Shown here: one piece after another, positions 24,801-37,000 of the stretch
Layout: every line of letters starts with the position of its first letter
How positions within the stretch are numbered: position 1 is the stretch's first letter
Assembly: GCF_964656455.1 (NCBI RefSeq)
Contig: NC_135717.1
Coordinates: 7,440,001 to 7,504,000, forward strand
Length of the DNA stretch: 64,000 nt
DNA from: Halichoerus grypus
Taxonomy: Eukaryota; Chordata; Mammalia; Carnivora; Phocidae
Direction: 5' to 3'
Notes under the pieces: generated by a model
Databases searched by the model: none
Told to the model about the DNA's origin: nothing
What the model saw: only the letters and a program-made list of their open reading frames with translations
Program-made: the position numbers and the translations under genes

Positions 24801-25151
24801 GAAGTTTGCCCCACGATGCTCAGTGTGTGGTGGGGCCATCATGCCTGAGCCAGGTCAGGAGGAGACTGTACGAATCGTTGCTCTGGATCGCAGTTTTCAC
24901 ATTGGCTGTTATAAGTGCGAGGTCAGGGGGCCTGGGCAAGGGGAAGGGGAGGTTCTTGGGGTCTGGGGTGCTGGGTATGGTAGAACCCTGATAGAAAGCT
25001 GTTGCTTCCGTCTTAACAGGAGTGTGGGCTGCTGCTGTCCTCTGAGGGCGAGTGTCAGGGCTGCTACCCGCTGGATGGGCACATCTTGTGCAAGGCGTGC
25101 AGTGCCTGGCGCATCCAGGAGCTCTCAGCCACCGTCACCACCGACTGCTGA
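21826..25151 (+). CDS. TRIP6: TRIP6, zyxin-family triple-LIM adaptor; spliced CDS
   Basis: Coding exons: 21826-21934, 22188-22315, 22399-22524, 22812-23189, 23494-23587, 23703-23872, 24347-24525, 24801-24921, 25020-25151 (TGA). Sum 1437 nt, 478 aa (human 476 as recalled). The N-terminal ~275 residues are Pro/Gly-rich (starts MSGPTWLPP). Three LIM zinc modules follow: LIM1 from about 281 ([14 protein letters not shown]...), LIM2 ([12 protein letters not shown]...), LIM3 ([14 protein letters not shown]...), with Cys/His ligands present throughout. The protein ends in TTDC, the PDZ-binding tail. Known roles: focal-adhesion and stress-fibre adaptor, LPA2-receptor, TRAF and Hippo (LATS) signalling partner, nuclear coactivator. 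The start ATG lies in a CpG-rich first exon and matches the known N-terminus. The reading frame is intact. Confidence 0.97.
24070..24240 (-). repeat. MIR relic in TRIP6 intron 6
   Basis: CTGAAGGAAACCGAAGCTCAG and CACTTCCCTAGGAAGCTGCA are MIR-like. Confidence 0.5.
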
Positions 25152-25830
25152 GTCTTCCCAGAAGCACCTGTTACATTCCCCCTTCCCATCAGCTACCCTC
25201 CCTGACAGCCACCTTTACAACTTTGTCACCAAATGCTGTCTCCTCTTCCTCCAATCATGAAATAATAACCCCTCAGGAGTTTACAAAAACACTTTCAAGT
25301 GTATTGTCTCATCTGATTCTCACAGCAGCCTCACGCAAGCACAACTGTTGCGCCCGTCTGCGTTTTTGTAGGAGAAGTGATCTCCTCAGATTGCATGCTT
25401 CCCAAATGGCAGTGCCAAGATCAGAACCTGGCTGGGTCTTCTGAGACCTAGTTTTTTGCAACTCCACGATACACTCCTGCAAACGCAGTTTAGTGTAAAG
25501 ACACCCCTCCTCTCCGTGCTTGGAGTAAGGCTGCAGCATGCTCCAAGGAGGCAGCGTTTCCTATTAAGCCTTCACACCCCACTCCCTGAACAAGGACTTG
25601 GGTGTTATCTCCGGGGTGGTGGTGCATTTAATCCGGCACAAGCCAGACTCCGCCTGTTGATCAAGACCTCAACCTGTAATTTAGCCCGACCAAGTACTGG
25701 TTGGGGGATAAGACAGATTCGCCGGTTTCGCCTACAAGACGGGGCGCCTCTGTTGAAGAACAGCAGTAACGGGTTTGCAGGTGGTGGTAAATACTGAGGC
25801 GGCAATAAAGCCTCTCTGGTGCAGCACAAA
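25152..25830 (+). other. TRIP6 3' UTR with MIR relic; late poly(A) signal
   Basis: No canonical AATAAA occurs in the first 650 bp after the TRIP6 stop. The first is at 25804-25809. Earlier only AATAAT/AATAAC variants (about 25258-25267) exist. Between about 25255 and 25455 lies a degenerate MIR-like SINE. So TRIP6 either uses a variant signal about 110 nt after the stop or a long 3' UTR running through the MIR. Confidence 0.5.
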
Positions 25831-26089
25831 ATGGTGGGAGATGCTTTAAAATGGTTGCTCTATCCTGCTAACGGCCTGCACTCCCCAACTCCGTGCCCTG
25901 CGCCAGAAGGGGAAAACAGCCCTGGATGAGGGCAGGAGGCTCCCCGAGCAGGGTGGTGGGGGTCAACAACTGGACACGAACTGGTTCAGGCCCCGGACAC
26001 ATCCGAGGGACCGCGACCTTCGACCTCAGCCAGAGGAAGCTCTCCTACGAGCCCAGAAGGCCCTACCGCCCTCCCGTGGCCTGGCTTGG

Positions 26090-26660
26090 TCCACCTCGGC
26101 TCCCGTAATTCCTCTCGTCCGCTCAGTTCTCGTCCCGGAAAGCGCGCGAGACTTCCGGGTCCCCGCCCCTTCCCATCATCCCCGGGGGCTCCCAGCCTCT
26201 CGCTCTGTGCTTTTAAGTTCCAGTTCAGGCCGCGGGGGAGTGCTTTGCGGTCGGGGCCCCGTTCCGTCGGTGACGCAGGCGCAGCGCGAGCGGCGCGCGC
26301 CGACCGCCCATCCCCGGCTGTTCCACTTTCTCTTCGTTTCCTTGGCCCCCTCGCTGAGAGCCCTGAGTCTCCCTCTCATCGTCCGCGCCGTCCTCGTCGC
26401 GCGCCCGAAGCAAGAGGCGGGCCCAGGTCTCCCGGAAAACTAGCCCGCCGGAGCGCGAGGCTAACGGCCGCGACCGCTCCCAGGTGGGGGAGGGGCGGGG
26501 CCTGGAGAGCCGGGGCTGCGGCGGGCGGGAGCGGGTTCGGGCGGCCGGTGGGCGTGGGCAGGGAGACCCGCGGGGGCCCGTAGAGTGTCGGAGCCGGCCA
26601 CCTGCGCGGGGAGAGGGCTTAGGATGGCGGGGACAGCGGAAGGCTGGCCTTTGTGGAGGG
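26090..26660 (+). promoter_or_regulatory. CpG island, promoter and non-coding exon 1 of SRRT
   Basis: High CpG density with an ETS-like CTTCCGGG at about 26153, an NRF1-like GACGCAGGCGCAGCG block near 26271 and no TATA box. A donor GTGGGG at 26484 suggests a non-coding exon 1 ending at 26483; the next acceptor is before 26746 and the ATG is at 26764. The transcription start is probably between 26250 and 26400. Confidence 0.75.
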
Positions 26661-26763
26661 AGGCGGGCGTGCTGCTCCGAAGCAGCTCTGGAGCCTTTCC
26701 TCTCGTCATTGTTCTGCACCCTGACCGCCCCTGTCCGGGTTCCAGGCTCCCTCAGACCGCGCC

Positions 26764-27980
26764 ATGGGTGACAGCGATGACGAGTATGACCGAAGGCGCA
26801 GGGACAAGTTCAGAAGGGAGCGCAGCGACTATGACCGTTCCCGGGAAAGAGATGAAAGGCGTCGAGGGGACGATTGGAATGACCGGTAAGACTTCTTTTC
26901 CTCAGTTTTGTCCCCCTGCCTCATTCTGTGGCACTCCGCCCTCATTGCATTGCCTTTATTAGTTTTATAGGGTGAACCACAGGAGGTCGCTTATACTTGA
27001 CCGTTTCTGGTCTGGCAACCTATTCGCTGTTGGCCAGAGATTTTTTCGCTGTGGCTCCATTTTTGAAATGTCCACATCGTCAAAGCAATAGACCTAAGAG
27101 AGTTTTGAGTAGGAAGCAGCAATATTTATGCATGTACTTTAAGATGCATGAGTTTTATTGTTTGTAAGTTACTTCTGAAAAAGGTTGATTCAAAGAAAGT
27201 AATGTTTTAGAATTGACTCGACTGGAGAGCTTGTCAGACCAGACCTGTTCCCTGGGAGAATATGGTTAAATTTCTTGTAGTTGTCTTCCCTAAAATCAGA
27301 AAGAGTTCTTTGCACAGCGAGGGTTAGGTTAATTGATGAGGTTTGACTCAGCTAGTCATTAGCTTTTTGGGATGTCCTTGAGTTAAATATCGTTAAGGTG
27401 TTTCCATTCAGAGAAATATGACGTCGTTTCCGATAAACTAATCAAGAGAAACGATTTTTTAAAATCTAAAGGACATCACAAAACATTACGGGGTGGGGAG
27501 TTTGAGGTGACTTACTGTAGTAGTATTTATTCATTCAGTGTTATTTTGAAAAATGAGCTTAGTAAAGCCTTCAGTCTGTAGTCCGTGTATTTCTTCAGTG
27601 GGGAGACCATATGGTGCTTTTTTTCCCTAGTGTTTTGTAAGAAAGAAGAAAATCAAAGGTGTTCTGAATTCTGGAAATGGGTAAGAAGTAGTTACTGTGA
27701 TTAAGTAATTTATAGTCTGGGGCTTGGAGTGGAGGGCAAAATGGCCTTGGGTGTGCTGCAGTTGAGTATATATGAGAAATCATCATAAAGATGGTAAAGT
27801 GTTGAAGGAGCAGATCTAAGGTAGGGTAGTAGTGGTGGAGGTGATAATGTTGGAGAAGAGCACAGGAAAGTGACACATAGCAGGACTTGGAAAGATGAAT
27901 GGGAATTCCTCACGCACAGGTGGAGTCAACAGTTTGGACTTGGGGACATAAAATTGTGTGCAGAAAAGAGCCCATATTCT

Positions 27981-28015
<35 letters not shown>

Positions 28016-31000
28016 TGGTGGTTCTCAGGGTGCCTCGGTGGCTCAGTTGGTTAAGCGTCAGACTATTGATTTTGGCTCAGGTCACGATCTCACGGTGTCG
28101 AGATCGGTCCTGCGCTGGGCTCCTTGCTGGGCATGGAGCCTGCTTAAGATTCTCTCTCCCTCTCCCGCTGTCCCTCCCCTCTAAAAAAACAATAATAAAG
28201 TAGCGGTTCTCAAAATGTGGTCCACACACCCTAGGGGTCTAGGGATCTGTGGTGTTAGTATTTTTATAGCAACTTTAAGGTAGGATTGTCCTTTTCACTG
28301 TATTGATGTTTGCATTGTTGGTGCTATAGCGTTGGTGGGAAAACTGCTGGTGTCTTAGTGCAAATCAAGGCAGTGGCACCAAGTAGTTAAAAAAAAAAAA
28401 GCCAATTTCACTTAACGTCCTTAATGAAGCAGCAAAATTTTTAAAATTTTATTAAGTCGGATTCTTGTCTATACATCTTTGTAATACGCATGACGAGTGG
28501 GAAGTATGCATAAAGCACTTATATTGCATATAGGAGTACGGTGGTTATCTTAAAGAAGAGTGTGGGATTGAGTTTTGAGTTGAGCTAACAGGTTTTTTTT
28601 TTTTTGGTGGGATGCCATTTTTACCTGAATGAAAGATCGTCAAACCGTAGTTAATCCTACTTGGGTATTTGATATTTTCTTGAAAACAGACTAAGAGTCT
28701 ATTACAAGGAAAGTTGTTAGCTTTGTTGGTAGTGAGGAAGTGGAACTTTCCAGTGAAAACTAAAATTTTGGAAAACTTGTACTACTAGTGTGAGTTTGAC
28801 AGTTTCCCATTTAAGACTTCTCTGACGAGATAGGTAGTGATGCTAATGAATGTGATATTTTGATATTGTATAATAAGATATGTCAAGATCCACTCAAAGA
28901 GCAAGGTAGAACAATGGATTTAAATGTAGCAGAGTATAAAATGTTTATTGATATGGTTTCAGATTCAATGCTGCAACTTGCCTTTAAGAAACTCTCGTCA
29001 AGTTTTGGGTAGTATCAAAGAATATCCTCAGTTACCTGAAAAGACTATTTATTAAAGTATTTCCTTTTCCAGCTACGTATCTGTGAGGCTAGATTTTCTT
29101 CATATTTTTCAACCAAACAATATACACAACAGATTGAATGTAGCAGTAAATATGAGGCGGTGCCTGGGTGGCTCAGTCAGTTAAGTGTCTGTCTTCATCT
29201 CAGGTCATGATCCCAGGGTGCTGGGATCTGGCCCTGCCAGGCTCCCTGCTCAGTTGGGAGTCTGCTTCTCCCTCTCTCTCTGCTCGTCCCCCCCTCCTCG
29301 CCCCCCCCCCCGCCTAGCGTATGCTTTCTCTCTCTCTCTCAATAAATAAATAAATAAAATAAAATAAAATAAAATAAAATAAATAAATATGAGACTCTAG
29401 CTGTCTGGATTAGCCTGGCCTTGAAAAGATTTGTTAGGGGCACCTGGGTGGCTCAGTTGTTAAGCGTCTGCCTTCGGCTCGGGTCATGATCCCAGGGTCC
29501 TGGGATCGAGCCCCACATCGGGCTCCCTGCTCCGCGGGAGGCCTGCTTCTCCCTCTCCCACTCCCCTTGCTTGTGTTCCCTCTCTCGCTGTGTCTCTCTC
29601 TGTCAAAAAAAAAAAAAAAAAATTCTTAAAAAAAAAAGATTCGTTACATGCAAAAACAAAGGCACTTTTGTTTTTTTTTAAGATTTTATTTATTTGTCAG
29701 AGAGAGAGCATGCGCACAAGCAGGGGGAATGGCAGGCAGAGGGAGAAGCAGGTTTCCCTGCTGAGCAGGGAGCCTGATGTGGGGCTTGATCCCAGGACCC
29801 TGAGATCACGACCTGAACCGAAAGCAGAAACTTAACTGACTGAGCCACCCAGGCACCCCAATGGCACTTTTCTCATTAAAAAAGATTGTTTTTGAAAATA
29901 GCTATTTTTTTAAAAGATTTTATTTATTTATTTGAGAGAGAGAATGAGAGGGGGGAGGGTCAGAGGGAGAAGCAGACTCCCTGCTGAGCAGGGAGCCTGA
30001 TGCGGGGACTTGATCTTGGGACTCCAGGATCATGACCTGAGCCAAAGGCAGTCGCTGAGCCAACTAAGCCACCCAGGTGCCCAAAAATAGCTATTTTTCA
30101 TAAAAATGCAATTTATGTTGATGTATAACTTCAAAATTAATAGATATTGTTTCTGTTTTGAGTATAGTATGTATGTCATCCACATAAGCAAAAAGTCTTT
30201 AATCTGCCATAATTTTATTTATTTTTTAAAAAATTTACTTATTTTAAAGATTTTATTTATTTGAGAGAGAGAGGGTACACACTTGCGTGTTTGCGAATGA
30301 GCAGGGAGGGGGGGTGGGACACAGAGGGAGAAGCAGACTCCCCACTGAACAGGGAGCCAGATCCCAGCTCCCTGAGATTATGACCTGAGCTGAAGGCAGA
30401 TGCTTAACTGACTGAGCCACCCAGGCACCCTGCAGTAATTTTATATTGTGAGGTGGGGGTGGCGGTTCCAAGACCAAAAGTTTGAAAACCACTGGGCTAG
30501 AGCAAAGGATGTTGTTACTTGGTTAAGGTTGGGTTGGAGGTGGCTGGTAACTGGTGGAGACTGGAACGACAGCAGGAACCAAGGTTTTGAACGGTGTTGT
30601 GTACTGGCATTTAGTAAGGAAGGGCATGGTATGATTGCATTTGTGTTTGAGAAAGATGACTTTGACAGGAGAGAAGTGGGAGGGACCAGAGATCGGTACA
30701 TCGGATGCTGCAGTTACAGGGGAAATGATCAGGGTCAGGGCACACGGACAGGGGCAAGGAAGAGGACAGCTTTGATAGGCTCTGAGGCAGAGGATTAGCA
30801 AGCCAGTAGCTTGAGTGAGCAGTGAGGGTGACACTTGATAAGTTGGATACCTGGTGATGGTTGATATCCCCGCTCTCAGGGAAACAGGAGGAGGGAAGCA
30901 AGCATGGCCTTGAAGTGGTAGAAATAACAGCTCAGTTCTGACACGTCAAATTTGAGGTGGCCATGGCCGTCTAGTCGGGGATTGTTAATGCTGGTCTGGA

Positions 31001-34000
31001 GGAACAGTTGGAGAGCCATCTGCTTGAGCGTGATGGCTGACGTGATGGCAGTAAGCAAAGTGTTTTTCTGTTTAGAGAATAATTTTATAATTGTGGGCTT
31101 TTAGTCTGGTGTCTCAGGATAGGAAGGGCCTGTCTAGGAGCATGCCCGGCTGTGTCCCATTACTGTTACTCATTCTTATCGCCAGAGAGTGGGACCGGGG
31201 CCGGGAGCGCCGCAGTCGGGGTGAATATCGGGACTATGACCGGAATCGGCGAGAGCGCTTCTCTCCTCCCCGCCACGAGCTCAGCCCCCCACAGAAGCGC
31301 ATGAGGCGAGACTGGTGAGGTGGCAACAGTTTCTCTGGCTTCTCTCCTTAGCCTCAATTCCACCTGGCCTCGGCTGTGTTCTTCATTTTCGCTGAGGACT
31401 TTGTCATTTCCTTTTCTCAGACTTGTTATAAACCCATCTTTTTTTATCCCCTTAAACCCTTGGGTGAGAGACCACATTCCATATGCCCCTTCCTCTGTCC
31501 CATCCTCCTTCGTGCTCTGGAGACATGATTCCCTTCTCTGTCTGACTTTTGTGTCCCCCACCCTCAGGGATGAGCACAGCTCTGACCCATACCACAGTGG
31601 CTATGAGATGCCCTATGCTGGGGGGGGTGGGGGCCCTACTTATGGCCCCCCTCAGCCCTGGGGCCACCCAGACGTCCACATCATGCAGCACCATGTTCTG
31701 CCTATCCAGGCCAGGTAAAGACCTGGGGTTCTGGGGTTCTTGGGAAAAGGGAGATGTTAGGTTTGGGGGATGGATTGGGGTTGCCAAAGACCGTGGCTGG
31801 CGTCAGGAAGTGGGTTAGGTACAGAGAGGCGTGCCTGGGGGGTGGTAGCCGTTGGCGCCTGGGGTGGTGTCCACGGTGGGCAAAGGAAGGGGGCAGCTGG
31901 CTACCTTGGCCCCCCCCATCCCCCCCACCCTCTTCCCCCCACAACCAAGACTTCCTGACCGGGCCCCCCCCAGGCTGGGCAGCATCGCAGAGATTGACTT
32001 GGGTGTGCCACCACCGGTGATGAAAACCTTCAAGGAGTTTCTCCTGTCGTTGGATGACTCTGTGGATGAGACAGAGGCTGTAAAGCGCTATAATGACTAT
32101 AAGCTGGATTTTCGAAGGCAGCAGATGCAAGATTTCTTTTTGGCTCATAAAGATGAGGAGTGGTGAGTGCCCCTGTTTTCCTGCTCTCTGTTCCCTAGCA
32201 TGTTTCCCCTGGCCCCGCCAGTGGAGCCTGCAGCCCTGTCCTCTTCCCATTTTCCCCAATCCGGAACTTCCTGGGGGTGGGGGATGGGAAACACAACAGC
32301 ATTGGCTGATGGGTTCTCCTCCTCACTTCAGCGTCTGCCACAGCCTCCCACCCCACCTCGCTTCCCCTCTGTCCTCAGTGAGTGGGACACCTCCAGGCAG
32401 CTGGCCAGAGCCACCTGTTCCCTTGGGGCAGCAGACAGACTGCTTCCCACTTGCTGGTATTGGGTCATTGTCATCCCTGATCGCCGGGACCCTGTGTGGC
32501 TGTGGTGTTCTCCCAAAAGCAACGAGTGAATCCAGACAAGAAAAAGCAAAGATCTCAGGGTCGTTTGACAGAAAAAGAATTTTAATTTTTTTCCTTTTGT
32601 GGATGTTTTAATTTTAATCAACCATCTTTTCCCCCCTTCCTGCTCCTCCTCCTCCTCATCCTCTTTCTGCTCCTCCTCCTTGAAAAGAGCCAGAACTGGG
32701 AACTACACCCGCTCATCGACGGAGCTCGGAGCAAACCCACCTCCACCCCCACCATACCCAGCCCATACATGAGCCCCCTGGGCTGAGCTGCGCTGCCCCG
32801 GCCAGGCAGACAGGCAGGGCACTGCTGTGCACAATGCAGCGGTTTAGCTGAATGTGATTGCTCAGGCAGCTAGTCAGTCAGGGCCCCCACCGCGGAGTCC
32901 CGCGGGGGTGGGGCATCTGGGCCGGGACGCCCCAGCCAGGAGCCAGCCGGTGGCCCACCTGCCAGCATGGGCCCTGGGCGCGGCTAGTTAAATCTTGAGC
33001 TCTGTTTGACCAAGCGGCCAAGGTAAAGATCCTGGAGGTGATGCCTGCGGCTTTCCTTTCCTCTCACGCTCAACTTGTGGTTCTGTTTTGTCTGTCGCTG
33101 TCCCCTCCTTCTTTATCCGTGTCTTGGTCTCATTCTCTCATGTACTTCTCATTCTTTCTCGGTCCCTGTCCTTGCTCCTTGCCTAACCACTTGTTTCCTG
33201 TGTTTTTTTTCAGTTTCTCTGGTCTTTAGTTTTTCCCTTTGTTTTCGATTTCTGGGACTTTCTCACTTTCCCTTTCTGCTTTTTCTCATACTCCTCATTT
33301 CTTCTGTTCTGCACCCCCTCCTCCCAAGGTCCTATTTTAAATGTTTCCTTTCCATGCTCCACCCCACCCTAATCCTCCACCCCCTCTCCTCTCTCTTTCT
33401 TTTTCCCTGTGGGCAGTACCTGAGGTTATAAGGGCACTTCAGTTTCTCCCTTTGGTCTTTCCCTGTCCCTCCACCATCTGCTTTTCTTCCCAAGGGGGGA
33501 GAAAGCTTTTCTGCCTTTTTTGGCTTTTCCTATCTGGTGCATTTCAGGTTTCCCTCTGTCTTCCACCTAGGGATGGAGGGAGTTGGTGGGAACAGTCCTT
33601 TTAATGACTCTAGTTTGGGGTTGGCAAGGAGAGGGAGGTTCTTTGGGGCCTACTATTTCCTTAGCCTTCCTCTTGGAAGCTTTGGGAAACTACACTTTTT
33701 TAAGTTAGTGTTTCCCAGAGACTCAGGGCCATCATTCTGCCTCTCTAACCCTGGCCTCCCCCTGTAGTCATTGCTTTTCCCAAATCCAGAGCTCTTAGTT
33801 CCTGGCTCTCCCCCAAATCTTCTCAGAGCATAATCTCTGGTTCCTTTTGGGGGTATTGGGTGGTTCTGGTGCACCCCTCTCCCCAGTCTTTCTGCTTTCG
33901 TGGTTTATTGTGGGTGTGAGAGGACTTGCCTGGGCCCCTCCCCATGTCCCGGTCCTGGCGTCCAGTGACTATTTTGTCTCTTCCCTTCCCCACTTCCTTC

Positions 34001-37000
34001 CCAGGTTTCGGTCTAAGTACCACCCAGATGAGGTGGGGAAGCGGCGGCAGGAGGCCCGGGGGGCCCTGCAAAACCGACTGAGGGTATTCCTGTCCCTCAT
34101 GGAGAGTGGCTGGTTTGATAATCTTCTCCTGGACATAGACAAAGCTGATGCCATTGTCAAGATGCTGGATGCAGGTGTGTGGATTGGGAGGGGAAGAGGG
34201 TGTCTGGTGACCAAGGTCTTGATTGGGAAATAGATATCAGTTGATCATCCAGAGGCTGAAGGCCAGGGCCATTGTGACCTCTGCCCTGTCTGTTGGTAGC
34301 TGTGATTAAGATGGAAGGAGGGACAGAGAACGATCTGCGCATCCTGGAGCAGGAGGAGGAGGAGGAGCAGGCCGGAAAGCCTGGGGAGCCCAGCAAGAAA
34401 GACGAGGGCCGGGCTGGACCAGGCCTGGGGGATGGAGAGCGCAAGGCCAATGATAAGGACGACAAGAAAGAAGATGGCAAACAGGTCAGAGTGCTGGGCT
34501 CGCTGGGTGCTGCCCGCTGGCTGCTGCCCATGAGCCCCTGGGGAGGAGGATGGAGCAGCTTCAGTGGTCGGGGCGGGGCTGGAGGGTTGTGTGCTGGGTC
34601 CAGGAGAGGTGGAGGGCTAGGGAGGGCCAGGCCCTCTGATAAAGGTTGAAGGGGAGATGGATGTGCTGGGGATTGTCTCTGCCTGCAGGCTGAAAACGAC
34701 AGTTCTAACGATGACAAAACTAAGAAGTCTGAGGGTGATGGGGACAAGGAAGAGAAGAAAGACGACTCTGAGAAAGATGCCAAAAAGGTAGGGTATCTCT
34801 TGCCAGGGGATCAGTGTCCGGTCCAGCGGCCTGGTTAGCCGACTCCCTTCCTCTTGCTGTGGCTCTCACAGAGTAGCAAGAAGCGGAATAGAAAGCACAG
34901 TGGCGACGACAGCTTTGACGAAGGCAGTGTGTCCGAGTCAGAGTCGGAGTCGGAGAGTGGCCAAGCTGAGGAAGAGAAGGAGGAGGCTGGTAGGTTTTAT
35001 TTTCTGCTTCTAGTCCATTCTCTTCCTACTGAATAGGGGTAGGGGAGGTGGGAGTGGGTGAAATTGTTAAGGGTGGGCCTTTTGGGAGATGAGGGTGGGG
35101 AGGTGGGAGTGTGACTGCTTTCTGTCTTCCCTTCCAAAATCAACAATAAAAAATCACCGACTCCCACCACTTTCTGCAAAGAAGAGGCACTCAAGGAAAA
35201 GGAGAAGCCCAAAGAAGAAGAAAGGGAGAAGCCTAAGGACACTCCTGGGTTGGAATGTAAACCTCGGCCCCTCCATAAGACTTGCTCCCTCTTCATGCGC
35301 AACATCGCACCCAACATCTCACGGGCAGAGATCATTTCTGTGAGTGGGGAAAAGTATTGGGGGCAGGAATGGCACCCAGGCTCCATCTTTGGTGGCAGGG
35401 AGGGGGAGCTGGTGAGGCGGGAGAGGATAATGTGACTCTGCTTCTAACATATACCCCTCTTTCTCTAACAGGGAGACCCCTTCCCATGGGCCCATGCCTT
35501 TTGTGGGCTGGCTCCAATCGCACCATTTGCTTTTAAGTGCTCTTATTCTTAAGCCCTTTATTGGTTTTTCCTTACTTGAGTAAAGATTCAAAGGCAATTC
35601 CTAGGGTTCTGAGGACATGGGGATTGGAGGAAGAAGTGAAACGTCGAATCGCTCAATGGGGTTTCTGTTCCTGTTTTTCCAGCTTTGTAAAAGATACCCA
35701 GGCTTCATGCGTGTGGCACTGTCAGAGCCCCAGCCTGAGAGGAGGTGAGGAATGGAGAGAAGAGTGACCCTGGAAACCCTGGAGATAGGGTACAGGGGGA
35801 GGCAAATGGCCGGTATCCCTTCCACCCCAGGGTTATGCTGATCTTTTCTTCTGTAGGTTTTTCCGTCGAGGCTGGGTGACCTTTGACCGCAGCGTTAACA
35901 TCAAAGAGATCTGTTGGAACCTGCAGAATATCCGGGTAAGTGCTGGGAGTGGGCTCTCTGTGCTGCACACAACCTCTCATTCCTTTGTTCTTTTGATTCA
36001 CTCGTTCTGCCCCCTATCCATCCATCCAGTCTGCTCACATTAAGTATATACTGGTGTCCATGAATAAGACCCTCCTGGTCCCTGTTCTCGGGGAGCTCAC
36101 GGTCCAATTGCTGGTTCTGTCAATAGGGCCAGTCCCTGGAGCTGCTGCTTCTTGGGCAAGTGTTGGTGAGCTTTGTGTTCATTCCCTCTAGCTCCGGGAG
36201 TGTGAGCTGAGCCCTGGTGTGAACAGAGACCTGACCCGCCGAGTCCGCAACATCAATGGCATTACCCAGCACAAGCAGATAGTGCGCAACGACATCAAGC
36301 TGGCCGCCAAGCTGATCCATACGCTGGATGACAGGACCCAGCTCTGGGCCTCTGAGCCTGGGACACCTCCTCTGCCAACAGTCAGTGACTCCCCGTGGAA
36401 CTTTTCCAAAAGCAGCCGATACCATGTCGTCTGCTGTGGGCACCTCTGGTCTTGTCTGTAGCACTGAGCCCTTGTTCCTATTCTCTCTATCTGGGCAACA
36501 CTCCAGCTTTTCCAGTAGAATAGACTGGCATTAGTGATGATGTATTGGCTAGGATAGAATAAGAAAAAGACCAATAGTGAAGCAGTGGTAACAGGCCAAG
36601 TGAACCCTGGATTCCTTCTGCTTCATATGAGGAGCTTCCGGGACTACCTACCTCAGGGTTTTCTCTTGTCATCTCACTTGCCCTTCTTTTTCCTGCCTAC
36701 CAGAGTCTGCCCTCCCAGAATCCAATCTTGAAGAATATCACTGACTATCTGATTGAGGAAGTGAGTGCGGAGGAGGAGGAGCTGCTGGGGAGCAGTGGGG
36801 GCGCTCCCCCCGAGGAGCCCCCTAAGGAAGGGAACCCTGCAGAGATCAACGTGGAGCGGGATGAAAAACTGATCAAGGTGCCAGCAAGGGCAGGCGGGCA
36901 AGGTCCTGGCTTGGGGCAGCAAAGGGGCAAGAAGAGTATGGTGAACTCACACATTTTCACTTCCCGCAGGTTTTGGACAAACTCCTTCTCTATTTGCGCA

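Larger units (their letters stand above)
28014..30494 (+). mobile_element. Degenerate hAT-type DNA transposon in SRRT intron 1
   Basis: The 5' end carries a hAT-like terminal repeat GGTTCTCAAAATGTGG (28204-28220; a second partial copy at 28014-28028 is the target duplication of a SINE inserted there). The 3' end is TTTGAAAACCACTG at 30481-30494, the inverted counterpart. Inside, about 28900-29150 and after a SINE to about 29430, short frames resemble the transposase C-terminus (..FPFPATYL / CEARFSS..), broken by an apparent 2-base loss and stops. Five or six SINEs are nested in it. It is non-functional; the family (Charlie/Zaphod-like) is inferred, not aligned. Confidence 0.6.
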
